Below the pieces are notes generated by a model. That model worked only from the letters and a program-made list of their open reading frames with translations. It made no database searches and was not told the origin of the DNA. A stretch of 64,000 nt of DNA from positions 124,001 through 188,000 of the forward strand of contig NZ_CP020046.1 in assembly GCF_002028405.1 (NCBI RefSeq). Direction: 5' to 3'. Each line of letters starts with the position of its first letter. Position 1 is the first letter of the stretch. The position numbers and the translations under genes are program-made. Positions 51,316 to 59,327 of this stretch are shown piece after piece. The stretch comes from Thiomonas intermedia. GTDB lineage: Bacteria; Pseudomonadota; Gammaproteobacteria; Burkholderiales; Burkholderiaceae_C.

Positions 51316-52311
51316 TCAGTGTGCAACCTGTCCCTGCCTGGCGCCGTCCGGGGTTCGCCCAGTCCAGTTCTTGAACGCCCGGTAGAACGAGTTCGGCTCG
51401 TCAAAGCCCAACAGGAACGAAATCTCGGCGATGGGCAGCGTGGTCTTCAACAAGTAATGTCTGGCCAAGGACTGGCGAGTCTCCTGGAGAATGTGCTGGA
51501 AATGACGCCCTTCACCTTCCAGCCGACGCTGCAGCGTGCGCTTGCTCATCAGGAGCTTGGCGGCAATGGCCTCCATGCTGCAGCGCCCGCTCGGCAAGCC
51601 TTCCAACAGCGCCGCATGCACCCTGGCGGCGGTCGTCACCGCAGCGCCCAAGTCGGCCAGGCGCTGACGCAGCTCTGGCTCAAACACGGCCCATATGGCG
51701 GCATTCGAGGTCAGAAACGGTCTGTGGGCATCTGAGGCACTGAAGGTGACTCGATGGGTTCCGCCACGTCGAATCGGCAGGCCCAGATACTGTTCATAGG
51801 GATCGCTGGGCGCAGGAGGGCGCGTCGTCTGCACTTCGATGGGATGGATCTCCTCTCGGGTGCCCATGCGCGCCAGGGCAACCACGAACAGCAGTTCCAT
51901 GACCACCAGTGACGCGGGCGGAGGCGGCCCGTCGGGCCAGGTGAATTCGATGGCCACGGTCCCCCGCCCCTCGATGACGGCCAAGTCCATGGGCGCGACC
52001 AAGGCCTTGAATTTCGCGATGCGCTGCACGGCCACGAACAGGTCCGGACTGCACAGCGCCGCGAACAAGGGCGGCAGGAAGGACTCGCTGCGGATGGTGC
52101 GCGCAAGCCGCAGCGGGAAACAGGCGTCGCCGGTCTCCGCCTCAATGGCTTCCCAGAACCGGAAGTAGCTGTCGGGCGGCAAGCGGACAGGGGCTTGCTG
52201 CAGCAAGTCCTCCGGCAGGTTCGCTCGACGCAGCGCGTTCTGCGGCGAGATGCCGAGATCGCTGAGCAGCGTGCGCCATGTCGCATCCAAGGCGTAGGTC
52301 TGGGTTTGCAT
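51316..52311 (-). CDS. AraC-family transcriptional regulator
   Basis: A 331-residue regulator. The N-terminal 180 residues form the arabinose-binding-like domain seen in OruR/ArgR-type regulators (LLSDLGISPQNALRRANLPE), and the C-terminal HTH_18 domain (about 230-325) has AAKLLMSKRTLQRRLEGEG and ISFLLGFDEPNSFYRAFKNW followed by TGRTP. The start is ATG 52311, next to an in-frame GTG. It lies 35 bases downstream of the short-chain dehydrogenase gene on the same strand, suggesting a two-gene operon that it may regulate. The effector is unknown. Confidence 0.9.
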   Translation of the reverse strand: MQTQTYALDATWRTLLSDLGISPQNALRRANLPEDLLQQAPVRLPPDSYFRFWEAIEAETGDACFPLRLARTIRSESFLPPLFAALCSPDLFVAVQRIAKFKALVAPMDLAVIEGRGTVAIEFTWPDGPPPPASLVVMELLFVVALARMGTREEIHPIEVQTTRPPAPSDPYEQYLGLPIRRGGTHRVTFSASDAHRPFLTSNAAIWAVFEPELRQRLADLGAAVTTAARVHAALLEGLPSGRCSMEAIAAKLLMSKRTLQRRLEGEGRHFQHILQETRQSLARHYLLKTTLPIAEISFLLGFDEPNSFYRAFKNWTGRTPDGARQGQVAH

Positions 52312-52346
52312 CACCCGCTGTGCTTCTCCTGCGATCTGTTCCGCTG

Positions 52347-53171
52347 TCAGCCGTGAATGCCGAACTGTGTTCGCATGCCGGCCATGAATGCTTCCTCGCC
52401 CACTTGATTGCGTTGAGCGAGCATCTGCGCTGCATCGGCGCCTGCCACGTGGTGGAGCCGAGGGCTTGGATCGCCGACCGCAGCATAGACGACCGCCGCA
52501 GCATCTTCCGGCTCCGCGCCCTGCGCCAGCATCGGGCCCAGCACGCCAAGGGTGGTTTGAACCAGTGGCTGATAGCTCTCGATGGCGGGATCGTTGCTGA
52601 AGTCCAGGGAGCGGGTGCCGAAATCCGTCCTCATGCCGCCAGGCGCCACCACCTTGACGCGAACACCAAGCGGCGCCAACTCGTAGTGAAGGGATTCCGA
52701 CAGGCCTTCCACCGCGAATTTGGACCCGTGGTAGAGCGTGCCCAGCGGAAAGGCAAGGCGCCCGCCCACCGAGGAAATGTTGACGATGGTGCCACCGCGC
52801 TGTGCCCTGAAATGCGGCAGAACGGCCTTGATCGTGGCAAGAAGCCCCAGCACGTTCACATCGAACTGTCGGCGAACCTTTGCCATGGATGTGGCCTCCA
52901 GCGGCCCATAGGCGCCATATCCGGCATTGTTCACGAGCGCATCGATGCGGCCAAAACGCTGAAGGCCCAAAGCCACGGCATGTTGAATGCTCTCTTCATC
53001 CTGGACATCGAGTCGGGTGACCAGGACACCGGAGAGTTGCGTCAGTTCCCTTTCTTGATCGGGATCGCGCATCGTCGCAACGACATTCCAGCCATGGGCA
53101 TGGAAGTATTTTGCGGTAGCACGCCCCAGGCCCGAAGAAGCGCCAGTGATGAGAACGGTGAGAGGGGTCAC
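52347..53171 (-). CDS. Short-chain dehydrogenase/reductase
   Basis: A 274-residue classical SDR. The cofactor motif is TGASSGLGRAT; NNAG at about 86-89, the catalytic Ser in VNISSVGG and Y-H-G-S-K (YxxxK) complete the active site. Asp in RLDVQDEES lies in the adenine-ring position. The substrate cannot be predicted. Paired with the AraC regulator downstream, it resembles inducible detoxification or catabolic modules. No neighbour names a pathway. Confidence 0.9.
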   Translation of the reverse strand: MTPLTVLITGASSGLGRATAKYFHAHGWNVVATMRDPDQERELTQLSGVLVTRLDVQDEESIQHAVALGLQRFGRIDALVNNAGYGAYGPLEATSMAKVRRQFDVNVLGLLATIKAVLPHFRAQRGGTIVNISSVGGRLAFPLGTLYHGSKFAVEGLSESLHYELAPLGVRVKVVAPGGMRTDFGTRSLDFSNDPAIESYQPLVQTTLGVLGPMLAQGAEPEDAAAVVYAAVGDPSPRLHHVAGADAAQMLAQRNQVGEEAFMAGMRTQFGIHG

Positions 53172-53534
53172 AGTGTGGCTCCAGAGTTGTTGGTGGAGCC
53201 AGTGTTCAAGAAAGACGCGGCTCAGGCAGCATCCGATTGCGCCAAGTCGCTATCTGATCGCGTCGCTGGCATGCCAAGTGCTCGCGCCTTCCGGGCGGCA
53301 ATCTTTCATGCCCGTAGCCGCATTGCCGACGTTGCCCTCGATAAGATCGGTGTCCGCACACGCCGAAGACCAGCCTGCTCAGGTCCGTCAAGCGCCACCT
53401 CTAGGCGGGCTGCATCGTGCGATCGATTTGCCGGCGCCCGACGCCACTCGCCGAGTCGGGCGCGCACTGCTGAACTCGCGCGTGTGGTACGCATGCAGGG
53501 GCGAAACGCCGCGCTGTTGGCGGCCGCAGCAGGC
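53172..53534. other. Non-coding stretch left of the tRNA-His fragment
   Basis: About 360 bases with no gene I can support. Short frames exist on both strands but lack ribosome sites and family resemblance. It may contain the promoter of the dehydrogenase-regulator pair near its left end and old sequence downstream of tRNA-His. Confidence 0.5.
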
Positions 53535-53562
53535 AAAAAAATGGGCACCGCTCGGGTGCCCA
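53535..53562 (-). terminator. Rho-independent terminator downstream of tRNA-His
   Basis: On the minus strand TGGGCACC/GGTGCCCA form an 8-bp stem with a five-base loop, followed by seven T (complement of 53535-53541). It lies 15 bases past the tRNA 3' end and would originally have terminated the tRNA transcript. Confidence 0.8.
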
Positions 53563-53576
53563 GTTCTAGCATCGGA

Positions 53577-53625
53577 TGGGGTGGCTGATGGGACTCGAAC
53601 CCACGACGACAGGAATCACAATCCT
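53577..53625 (-). tRNA. 3' fragment of tRNA-His (left attachment site of the integrated element)
   Basis: The 49 bases, read on the minus strand, run from the 5' side of the anticodon stem (AGGA) through anticodon GTG (53619-53617), the variable loop, the T arm GTGGGTTCGAGTCCCAT and the acceptor end CAGCCACC plus CCCA. The D arm and 5' acceptor strand are missing. Homology stops abruptly at 53625, followed by AT-rich DNA and an integrase gene. This is the att remnant left when an element inserts into a tRNA; the complete gene should be at the far end of the element. Confidence 0.9.
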
Positions 53626-53784
53626 AAAAAAATGTCATTCCGCAGCATTCCGCCGTGATGCCATTTCCCGCAAAAACAAGCACATATGCGATATTCTGTG
53701 CATAAGAGTGTTTCCCTTTATTCCCGAAAATGCCTAAAATTCCATTACACGGCCATTACACGGGCCGCATAGGAAGGCTGGAAC

Positions 53785-55161
53785 ATGGGCAAGCGCGAGA
53801 ATTTCACGGCGGCACGGGTGGCGGAGTTCACATGCCCGGCAGGCAAGCAGCAGGCCATCCATTGGGACGCCAAGCAACCCGGCCTAGGGCTTCGCGTGAC
53901 GGCAAGCGGTGCCCGCGCCTATGTATTTCAAGGCTGGCTAGGCGCTGGCGCTGTACGGGTGACGATAGGCCGCCCGGATGTTTGGCCGCTCGAATCAGTG
54001 TGGACGCTGGACAAGGCGAACCGCAAGCGCATTGAGGTGCAACGCGGAGCGCGCCAGGAAGCCGCCCGCCTGAAATCCCTTGTTGATAGCGGCATCAACC
54101 CAGCCGAGCAACGCCGGGAGCAGGACGCCGCCAAGGCCGCAGCGCGCGTGCAGGCCGAAACCGAGGTGCAGCGCCAAAGCCTGACCGTAGGCGAGGTATG
54201 GGCCGCCTACATCGAAGAACGCCGCCCGCATTGGAGCGCCCTGCACTTGCGCGACAACCTGGAGAAGTCCGCGCCCGGTGGCGAACCGTCCAAACGCAGA
54301 GGTGCCAGCACCGGAGAGAAAACGAAGCCCGGCCCGCTGGCCGTGTTCATGCCGCTGGCGCTGAGTGCCCTTGACGCGCCCACCATCGAGGCATGGGCCG
54401 CCCGCGAAGGCCAGGAACGCCCGGCATCGGCCCGGCTGGCGCATCGGCTGCTGGGGGTGTTCCTGACGTGGTGCGCCGAACATCCGCACTATGCGGGCAT
54501 CGTCAAGACACCGAACCCGGCCAAGACGCGCCGCACCCGCGAAGCCCTGGGCAAGCCCGGCACGAAATCCGATGTTCTTACGCGCGAACAACTGCCCGCA
54601 TGGTTCGCCCATGTGCGCCAGATTCAAAACCCGGCCATCGCCGCCGCCTTGCAAATCATGCTGCTGACGGGTGCCCGGCCTGGTGAAGTGCTGGCGCTGC
54701 GCTGGGAGGACGTGAACACGCAATGGCGCAGCATCGCCATTCGGGACAAGGTGGAGGGCGAGCGCATGATTCCGCTCACGCCCTTTGTGGCGCATCTGCT
54801 GGCCTGCCTGCCGCGCCGCAATGCCTGGGTGTTCAGCAGCGTCACCAGCGCCAGCGGGCAACTGTCCAAGCCGAACACGCCGCACGCCCGCGCCTGCACC
54901 GCCGCAGGCCTGGACGATTTGACGCTGCACGGCTTGCGCCGCAGTTTCTCGACGCTTACCGAATGGCTGGAAATCCCGGCGGGTGTGGTGGCACAGATTC
55001 AAGGCCACAAGCCCAGCGCCACGGCGGAGAAGCACTACAAGCGCCGCCCGCTCGACTTGCTGCGCGTTCACCATGAACGCATCGAGGCGTGGATTTTGGA
55101 GCAAGCCGGTATCGCGTTTGACGCCACGCAGGAACTGCCGACGCTGCGCCGGGTGCAGTGA
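53785..55161 (+). CDS. int: Tyrosine recombinase (integrase) of the tRNA-His element
   Basis: A 458-residue phage-type integrase with an N-terminal arm-binding domain (DUF4102-like, about 5-90, PGLGLRVTASGARAYVFQGW), a SAM-like core domain (about 135-270) and a catalytic domain from about 280. The catalytic set is R298 (TGARPGE), H382-x2-R385 (LHGLRRSF), a His in GHKPSA and nucleophile Y418 (KHYKRR). It should cut and join at the tRNA-His site. It lies 160 bases inside the element boundary and is transcribed away from it. Confidence 0.95.
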   Translation: MGKRENFTAARVAEFTCPAGKQQAIHWDAKQPGLGLRVTASGARAYVFQGWLGAGAVRVTIGRPDVWPLESVWTLDKANRKRIEVQRGARQEAARLKSLVDSGINPAEQRREQDAAKAAARVQAETEVQRQSLTVGEVWAAYIEERRPHWSALHLRDNLEKSAPGGEPSKRRGASTGEKTKPGPLAVFMPLALSALDAPTIEAWAAREGQERPASARLAHRLLGVFLTWCAEHPHYAGIVKTPNPAKTRRTREALGKPGTKSDVLTREQLPAWFAHVRQIQNPAIAAALQIMLLTGARPGEVLALRWEDVNTQWRSIAIRDKVEGERMIPLTPFVAHLLACLPRRNAWVFSSVTSASGQLSKPNTPHARACTAAGLDDLTLHGLRRSFSTLTEWLEIPAGVVAQIQGHKPSATAEKHYKRRPLDLLRVHHERIEAWILEQAGIAFDATQELPTLRRVQ

Positions 55162-55217
55162 GGTGCGACACATTCCCCCTTGTTGATAGCTGACACGCTA
55201 CGCGATACAATACAACC

Positions 55218-55496
55218 ATGATTCGAACGTTTCGCCATGCTGGGCTTGAAGCCTTTTTCCACACGGGAAGCAAGGCAGGCATTCAGCCGCACCACGCGAC
55301 GAAGCTGCGCCTGCTGCTATCGGCCCTGGACAACGCCAAAAGCCCGCAAGACATGAACGCGCCAGCATGGCGATTGCACCCGCTAACCGGCAACCTTGCC
55401 GGGCATTGGGCCGTGTGGGTGAATGGCAACTGGCGCATGACGTTTCGATTCACGGGCAACGATGCGGAGCTTGTGGACTACCGCGACTATCACTAG
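55218..55496 (+). CDS. higB: HigB-type toxin (RelE superfamily)
   Basis: A 92-residue protein with the HigB pattern: IRTFRHAGLEAFFHTGSKAG, then KLRLLLSALDNAKSPQDM, PAWRLHPLTGNLAGHWAVWV and NWRMTFRF. HigB is a ribosome-dependent mRNA endonuclease. As usual for higBA, the toxin gene precedes the antitoxin, here by 17 bases. The pair probably stabilises the element. Confidence 0.92.
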   Translation: MIRTFRHAGLEAFFHTGSKAGIQPHHATKLRLLLSALDNAKSPQDMNAPAWRLHPLTGNLAGHWAVWVNGNWRMTFRFTGNDAELVDYRDYH

Positions 55497-55513
55497 GACT
55501 AGGGGAAATCGAC

Positions 55514-55807
55514 ATGAGCATGATGCACAACCCAGCGCACCCCGGCGAGGTGCTGCGCGAATGGCTACCCGAAGGGGTGACGGTGACGCAGGCCGCAGAA
55601 GAACTACACGTTGCCCGCGTGACGCTTTCCAAGTTGCTGAATTGCCGCGCTGGCGTGTCTGCCGATATGGCGCTGCGCCTTGCCGATTGGCTAGGCACGT
55701 CCCCGGACTTGTGGCAGGGCATGCAGGGCGCCTGGGACTTGTCGCAGGCCCGCAAGGTCAAGCGCCCGCACATCAAGCCATTGCCGCGAATGAAAACCGC
55801 CGCCTGA
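55514..55807 (+). CDS. higA: HigA-type antitoxin (Xre family)
   Basis: A 97-residue DNA-binding antitoxin: HPGEVLREWLPEGVTVTQAA, ELHVARVTLSKLLNCRAGVS and MALRLADWLGTSPDLW are diagnostic of the HigA/VapI-type HTH. GGGGAAA precedes ATG 55514. It binds HigB and represses the higBA promoter. Confidence 0.93.
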   Translation: MSMMHNPAHPGEVLREWLPEGVTVTQAAEELHVARVTLSKLLNCRAGVSADMALRLADWLGTSPDLWQGMQGAWDLSQARKVKRPHIKPLPRMKTAA

Positions 55808-55887
55808 CGGTATCAGGCAAAGCGGGCAGCCTCGGTGCAATCACACCGCGCCGCCCTGACCACAACCCACCTATGTCGAGGTGAATC

Positions 55888-56241
55888 ATGGCTGAATCGA
55901 ATCGTAACCCCGTCGCACCGTCCAAAGACGCGATACATGAGGCCCGAAGCTTCATTGCAAACGACGCGCTCTATGAATTGTCATTGCAATGCGGTGCCCT
56001 TTTGAAATTTTGTCACCAATTGGATGACCCGCATGTGCACGAACTTCGAGGCATTGCCGTGCGAATGCAGCAACTCCACGACGCCATCCTCAACACCACG
56101 GTGTTGGAGGGTTTCTCGGAGGATGAGTTGGAAAGCGCGGCTGACAAGATTTACGGCAATGGCTGGATCGCCCTCGACCATGCCGAAACCCTCGCCACCA
56201 TCCAGGCCGCGAAGGCCGCAAGGGAGGCCAACCATGTTTGA
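55888..56241 (+). CDS. Unknown element protein, 117 residues
   Basis: A soluble, mostly helical protein (SFIANDALYELSLQCGALLK; VRMQQLHDAILNTTVLEGFS) with no recognised family. GAGGTG precedes ATG 55888. Its stop overlaps the next gene by 8 bases, which supports both being real. Function unknown. Confidence 0.7.
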   Translation: MAESNRNPVAPSKDAIHEARSFIANDALYELSLQCGALLKFCHQLDDPHVHELRGIAVRMQQLHDAILNTTVLEGFSEDELESAADKIYGNGWIALDHAETLATIQAAKAAREANHV

Positions 56242-56509
56242 GACGACGAACCACCACCCGAAAAGCGAGCTCGGCACCGACGACGATTTGACCCCGGAAG
56301 AACTCGCGATTCGTATGCGAGGGGTGAAACGCATCGAGTATTACGTTGTCTGCGACACACCCCTGCCATCAGGTGGCCGCTTGATTGGGAAACGCCTGGC
56401 GGGTCCGTTTCAACGAGCAGACGAGGCGAGAGAGGCAGCAAAGTATGCGCAACTTCCGCAAGATGCAATCACCGGCATCGAGTTGACGGAGATTCGCTAC
56501 TTCCGCTGA
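56234..56509 (+). CDS. Unknown element protein, 91 residues
   Basis: Starts MFETTNHHPKSELGTDDDLT at ATG 56234, with AGGGAGG about 7 bases upstream. The C-terminal part (RIEYYVVCDTPLPSGGRLIG, then EIRYF) is beta-rich. No family is recognised. It overlaps the preceding gene by 8 bases, so the two are translationally coupled. Confidence 0.65.
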   Translation: MFETTNHHPKSELGTDDDLTPEELAIRMRGVKRIEYYVVCDTPLPSGGRLIGKRLAGPFQRADEAREAAKYAQLPQDAITGIELTEIRYFR

Positions 56510-56616
56510 CTCTGACACTTTTGCGCCAGGCTACCGCGACGGCGGAAAAAGCGGGAACCTTCGCCCGCCTGCCTGGCGCTCCACATTGAAGGCGAGCGCG
56601 TGAAGGAGCGCAGAGC

Positions 56617-57450
56617 ATGACGAAGCAAAACAAACCCGACGGACAAGGCGACGCACTGACGCCGGAAGACCACGAAACCATGCGCATCATTGATGATGAG
56701 GCGGAGGAATTGAGCGCTGAGGCGCTGAGCATCCGTGCTGCTGGTGGCTTCAAAAACTGGGCTGTAATGCGTCGGCCTGAGTCCATCGGCTTCAACGCAA
56801 AAAAGCAGGGGCGAAGAGCCGTACAAGTGCAATGGGAGTCGATAGCCCACAGCCTTGCATACATGGCATATGAAGAGCGCTTGGCAAGGACGCCGGCAGG
56901 GTGGGCCTGGGCCTTCAGTGAGGAACTGAGAGCGAACAACCCCAGCATGGACAAGGCCGAGCAGAGCGCCGCCGAAGCGCAAATCATGCGCACATTCGAG
57001 GCGCAAGCCGATACTTTGCCGCTGCGCCAAGCGCCCAGCGGGTTGCGATGGCCGAAGGGCCAGCCCTTGCCGCCGAAGTGGCGCGAAGGGCTATACATGA
57101 CGAAGGTCAAGCTTCGCGCCTGGGCCAAGGAACATTGCCCGGACTTGCTGGGCAGCGCCTTACTGGCCGAGCAAGCGCCGGAATCAGCGCCAGCGGTAGA
57201 GGCTGCAGCGATTGCAGAGCAGGGGACGCCTGCCGAGCAATTCGAAAACGCACAGGGCAACATCCCGCGCCGCGCTGCGCTGGCCAGGGCGATGCTAAAG
57301 GAGTGCCAAGACAACATGACCGAAGCAGCGCGCCGCCTTGGAACGTACCGCCAAACCATCGACCGTGTGCTGCGCAAGGATGCTGTGCACAGTGCTGCGG
57401 GTGTTGCACCCATGTATGCACAATTAGCCCGCAAGCCGCATAAAACCTAG
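56617..57450 (+). CDS. Unknown element protein with C-terminal Fis-type helix-turn-helix
   Basis: A 277-residue protein. The first 180 residues match nothing I know and contain polar helices and a Trp-rich area (AGWAWAF). Residues about 220-255 read [37 protein letters not shown], the pattern of the Fis/NtrC-type helix-turn-helix. It may bind DNA as a regulator within the element. No membrane segment. GAAGGAG upstream of ATG 56617 supports the start. Confidence 0.7.
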   Translation: MTKQNKPDGQGDALTPEDHETMRIIDDEAEELSAEALSIRAAGGFKNWAVMRRPESIGFNAKKQGRRAVQVQWESIAHSLAYMAYEERLARTPAGWAWAFSEELRANNPSMDKAEQSAAEAQIMRTFEAQADTLPLRQAPSGLRWPKGQPLPPKWREGLYMTKVKLRAWAKEHCPDLLGSALLAEQAPESAPAVEAAAIAEQGTPAEQFENAQGNIPRRAALARAMLKECQDNMTEAARRLGTYRQTIDRVLRKDAVHSAAGVAPMYAQLARKPHKT

Positions 57451-57543
57451 GTTTTCGCTGGCGCAAAAGCGCAGCAGTTGACGCAGCACGGTGCTGCGCC
57501 ATTCCTATTCCATCATCAACAACTCGCCACGGAGCGAACGGTG

Positions 57544-57760
57544 ATGGAACGCAACGCAGTATCAATCCCCGATTTGTCCAAGCTGCCGCCCAGCCATGCG
57601 CTGGTGACACGCGACGCCGCCGCAGCACTTGGACGCAGCCCGCAGACCACTCAGAAAGTGGGCGTGCCTTGAATGCGGGCCACTGCGCCCGGTGCACATC
57701 AATGGCCGCCTAGGGTGGCGCGTGTCGGACTTGCAGCGCGTGCTGAACGGGGGTGCTTGA
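57544..57760 (+). pseudogene. Frameshifted excisionase or AlpA-like helix-turn-helix gene
   Basis: From ATG 57544 the frame encodes ...SHALVTRDAAAALGRSPQTTQK and then, at CAGAAAGTGG (about 57653-57662), runs to a premature TGA. Removing one A restores a frame reading KWACLECGPLRPVHINGR, LGWRVSDLQRVLNGGA and ending at TGA 57758-57760. The joined product has the MerR-type layout of phage excisionases: a helix-turn-helix followed by GR-x2-WR and a short helix. The break lies in a run of A, so either real inactivation or a sequencing error is possible. Confidence 0.75.
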
Positions 57761-58095
57761 TGCGGCCCCGCGATGTAAAAAGCGCCACAAGCCTGGTGGA
57801 AGGCTGCGGCGCCGGGGGTACAAAGAAAAACAGCAAGCAGGCGGATGGTAATACCCGCGCCGCGCAGCAGCAACGTCTGCTGGACTACTTGCGCAAGCAC
57901 GGTTCGATCGACACGGTGACGGCGCGCCGAGAGCTCGACACGATGATGCCGGCGGCGCGGATCTTCGAACTGCGCCACGAGCAGGGCTACACCATCATCA
58001 GCCATCGCGTCCGACGCGAAACGGACTACGGCCGCACGCATAGCGTCGCGCTTTACACGTTGATGGGCGAGCCGCGGCAGGGGGTGTTGCTGTGA
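57760..58095 (+). CDS. Phage-type helix-turn-helix protein, 111 residues
   Basis: The C-terminal 70 residues read RLLDYLRKHGSIDTVTARRE, LDTMMPAARIFELRHEQGY and TDYGRTHSVALYTL, a winged-helix domain common in prophage regulatory regions. The N-terminal 40 residues are polar. ATG 57760 overlaps the stop of the frameshifted excisionase-like gene (TGATG). Likely DNA-binding; target unknown. Confidence 0.75.
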   Translation: MRPRDVKSATSLVEGCGAGGTKKNSKQADGNTRAAQQQRLLDYLRKHGSIDTVTARRELDTMMPAARIFELRHEQGYTIISHRVRRETDYGRTHSVALYTLMGEPRQGVLL

Positions 58096-58310
58096 GCCGT
58101 TACACCAAGCCTCACTCCGCGCAGATCCTGCGCTCTCCGATTGCCCGGCGCCATGCCGCCGACCAGGACCTGGAGCGCATACCACGCAAGCAATCTCTGC
58201 TGACCGCTGCATGCATTTGCCGCGGCGCAGGTGCCTGTAGTACCTGCCGCGCTTGGGATCTGCGCATGCGGCTGGCCGATCTGATCGCGGCGACGAGCGG
58301 GGGCGTTTGA
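58092..58310 (+). CDS. Small cysteine-containing element protein
   Basis: A 72-residue frame starting GTG 58092 and overlapping the previous stop by 4 bases. It contains CICRGAGACSTC, four Cys in a C-x-C-x6-C-x2-C arrangement that could bind zinc, flanked by basic residues. It ends 1 base before the next gene. Compact packing favours a real gene, but no family is recognised. Confidence 0.5.
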   Translation: MSRYTKPHSAQILRSPIARRHAADQDLERIPRKQSLLTAACICRGAGACSTCRAWDLRMRLADLIAATSGGV

Positions 58311-58311
58311 T

Positions 58312-59067
58312 ATGGCCCGTGCTCGCAACATCAAACCCTCCTTCTTCCTGAACGAGGATCTGGCCGAGATCGACCCGCTTGGTCGCCTGCTGTTCATCGG
58401 GCTCTGGTGCTTGGCCGACCGCGCCGGACGCCTTGAGGATCGTCCCAAGCGGATCAAGATCGAGCTGCTGCCGTGCGATAACGCAGACGTTGACGCACTG
58501 CTCCAGGCCCTACACGACCGCGGGCTGATCCTGCGCTACTCAGCAGATGATCGTCCCCTGATTCAGGTCATCAACTTCGCGCGGCATCAGAGCCCCCACC
58601 ATCAGGAGCGCCAAAGCCTCCTGCCCGCCCCGGCCTCATTCGAGGCGAACGGCGAGCGAGTCCGAGGCAGGCCCAAGGCAAATTCGGGATTTATCTCGGA
58701 TAAGTCCGAGGCAAGCCCGGGAGCAATCGCTCTGATTCCTGATTCTCTGATTCCTGATTCCAAAACACCTTCATCATCGGCTGTCGCCGACGGACTGATG
58801 GATGGCTTCGCCACCTTCTGGAAGAGCTACCCGAGGAAGGTTGGCAAGCAGGATGCCATGAAGGCGTGGAAGCGGCTCAAGCCTGATGCTGATCTCGTGC
58901 AGGCCATCGGTGAAGGCCTCGAACGGGCCAAGGCCTCCGAGCAGTGGCAGCGCGACCGTGGCCAGTTTGTCCCGCACGCTGCGACATGGCTGAATGGCAG
59001 ACGCTGGGAGGATGAGCCGGACGATGCCGCTGCACAGGCGCAACACGAGCAATGGGAGGGCGTGTGA
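58312..59067 (+). CDS. Phage replication protein (O-like)
   Basis: A 251-residue protein. The N-terminal part (about 1-100: NIKPSFFLNEDLAEIDPLGR, LLFIGLWCLADRAGRLEDRP) is the winged-helix type found in phage replication initiators and helicase loaders. A variable linker is followed by FWKSYPRKVGKQDAMKAWKR and QFVPHAATWLNGRRWEDE, a C-terminal module common to phage replication proteins. It immediately precedes a helicase-like ATPase, so it probably loads or recruits that enzyme at an element origin. Confidence 0.8.
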   Translation: MARARNIKPSFFLNEDLAEIDPLGRLLFIGLWCLADRAGRLEDRPKRIKIELLPCDNADVDALLQALHDRGLILRYSADDRPLIQVINFARHQSPHHQERQSLLPAPASFEANGERVRGRPKANSGFISDKSEASPGAIALIPDSLIPDSKTPSSSAVADGLMDGFATFWKSYPRKVGKQDAMKAWKRLKPDADLVQAIGEGLERAKASEQWQRDRGQFVPHAATWLNGRRWEDEPDDAAAQAQHEQWEGV

Positions 59068-59327
59068 TGCGAACGCTCATCCTCAGCCCAGTCCGCGGCC
59101 GTGACCTGGAAGCCGACCTGCGTCAAGCCTTTGATGACACGGCAGTCACCTCGATCTTCGTCCCGCTGGGCCAGAAGTTGTTCGAGGCCGAACGGCAGTG
59201 GCGCATCGATGCCGACATGGAGACCGGCGCGGGCACCTGGGCCATTGACGGCTACGACATCAAATTGCTCGAACTCACCGGCGCGGACAAGCGCCTAGCT
59301 TTGCGAATGATGGGGGCTCGGCGATGA
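59067..59327 (+). CDS. Unknown element protein, 86 residues
   Basis: Starts at ATG 59067, overlapping the previous TGA (TGATG), and overlaps the next gene by 4 bases. Sequence opens RTLILSPVRGRDLEADLRQA and contains IDGYDIKLLELTGADKRLAL. No family recognised. Its position between a replication O-like gene and a helicase suggests a replication accessory. Confidence 0.6.
   Translation: MRTLILSPVRGRDLEADLRQAFDDTAVTSIFVPLGQKLFEAERQWRIDADMETGAGTWAIDGYDIKLLELTGADKRLALRMMGARR

Noticed and set aside
53206-53572. Short minus-strand frames between the dehydrogenase and the tRNA fragment
   Set aside because: No ribosome sites or family similarity; one runs through the terminator hairpin.
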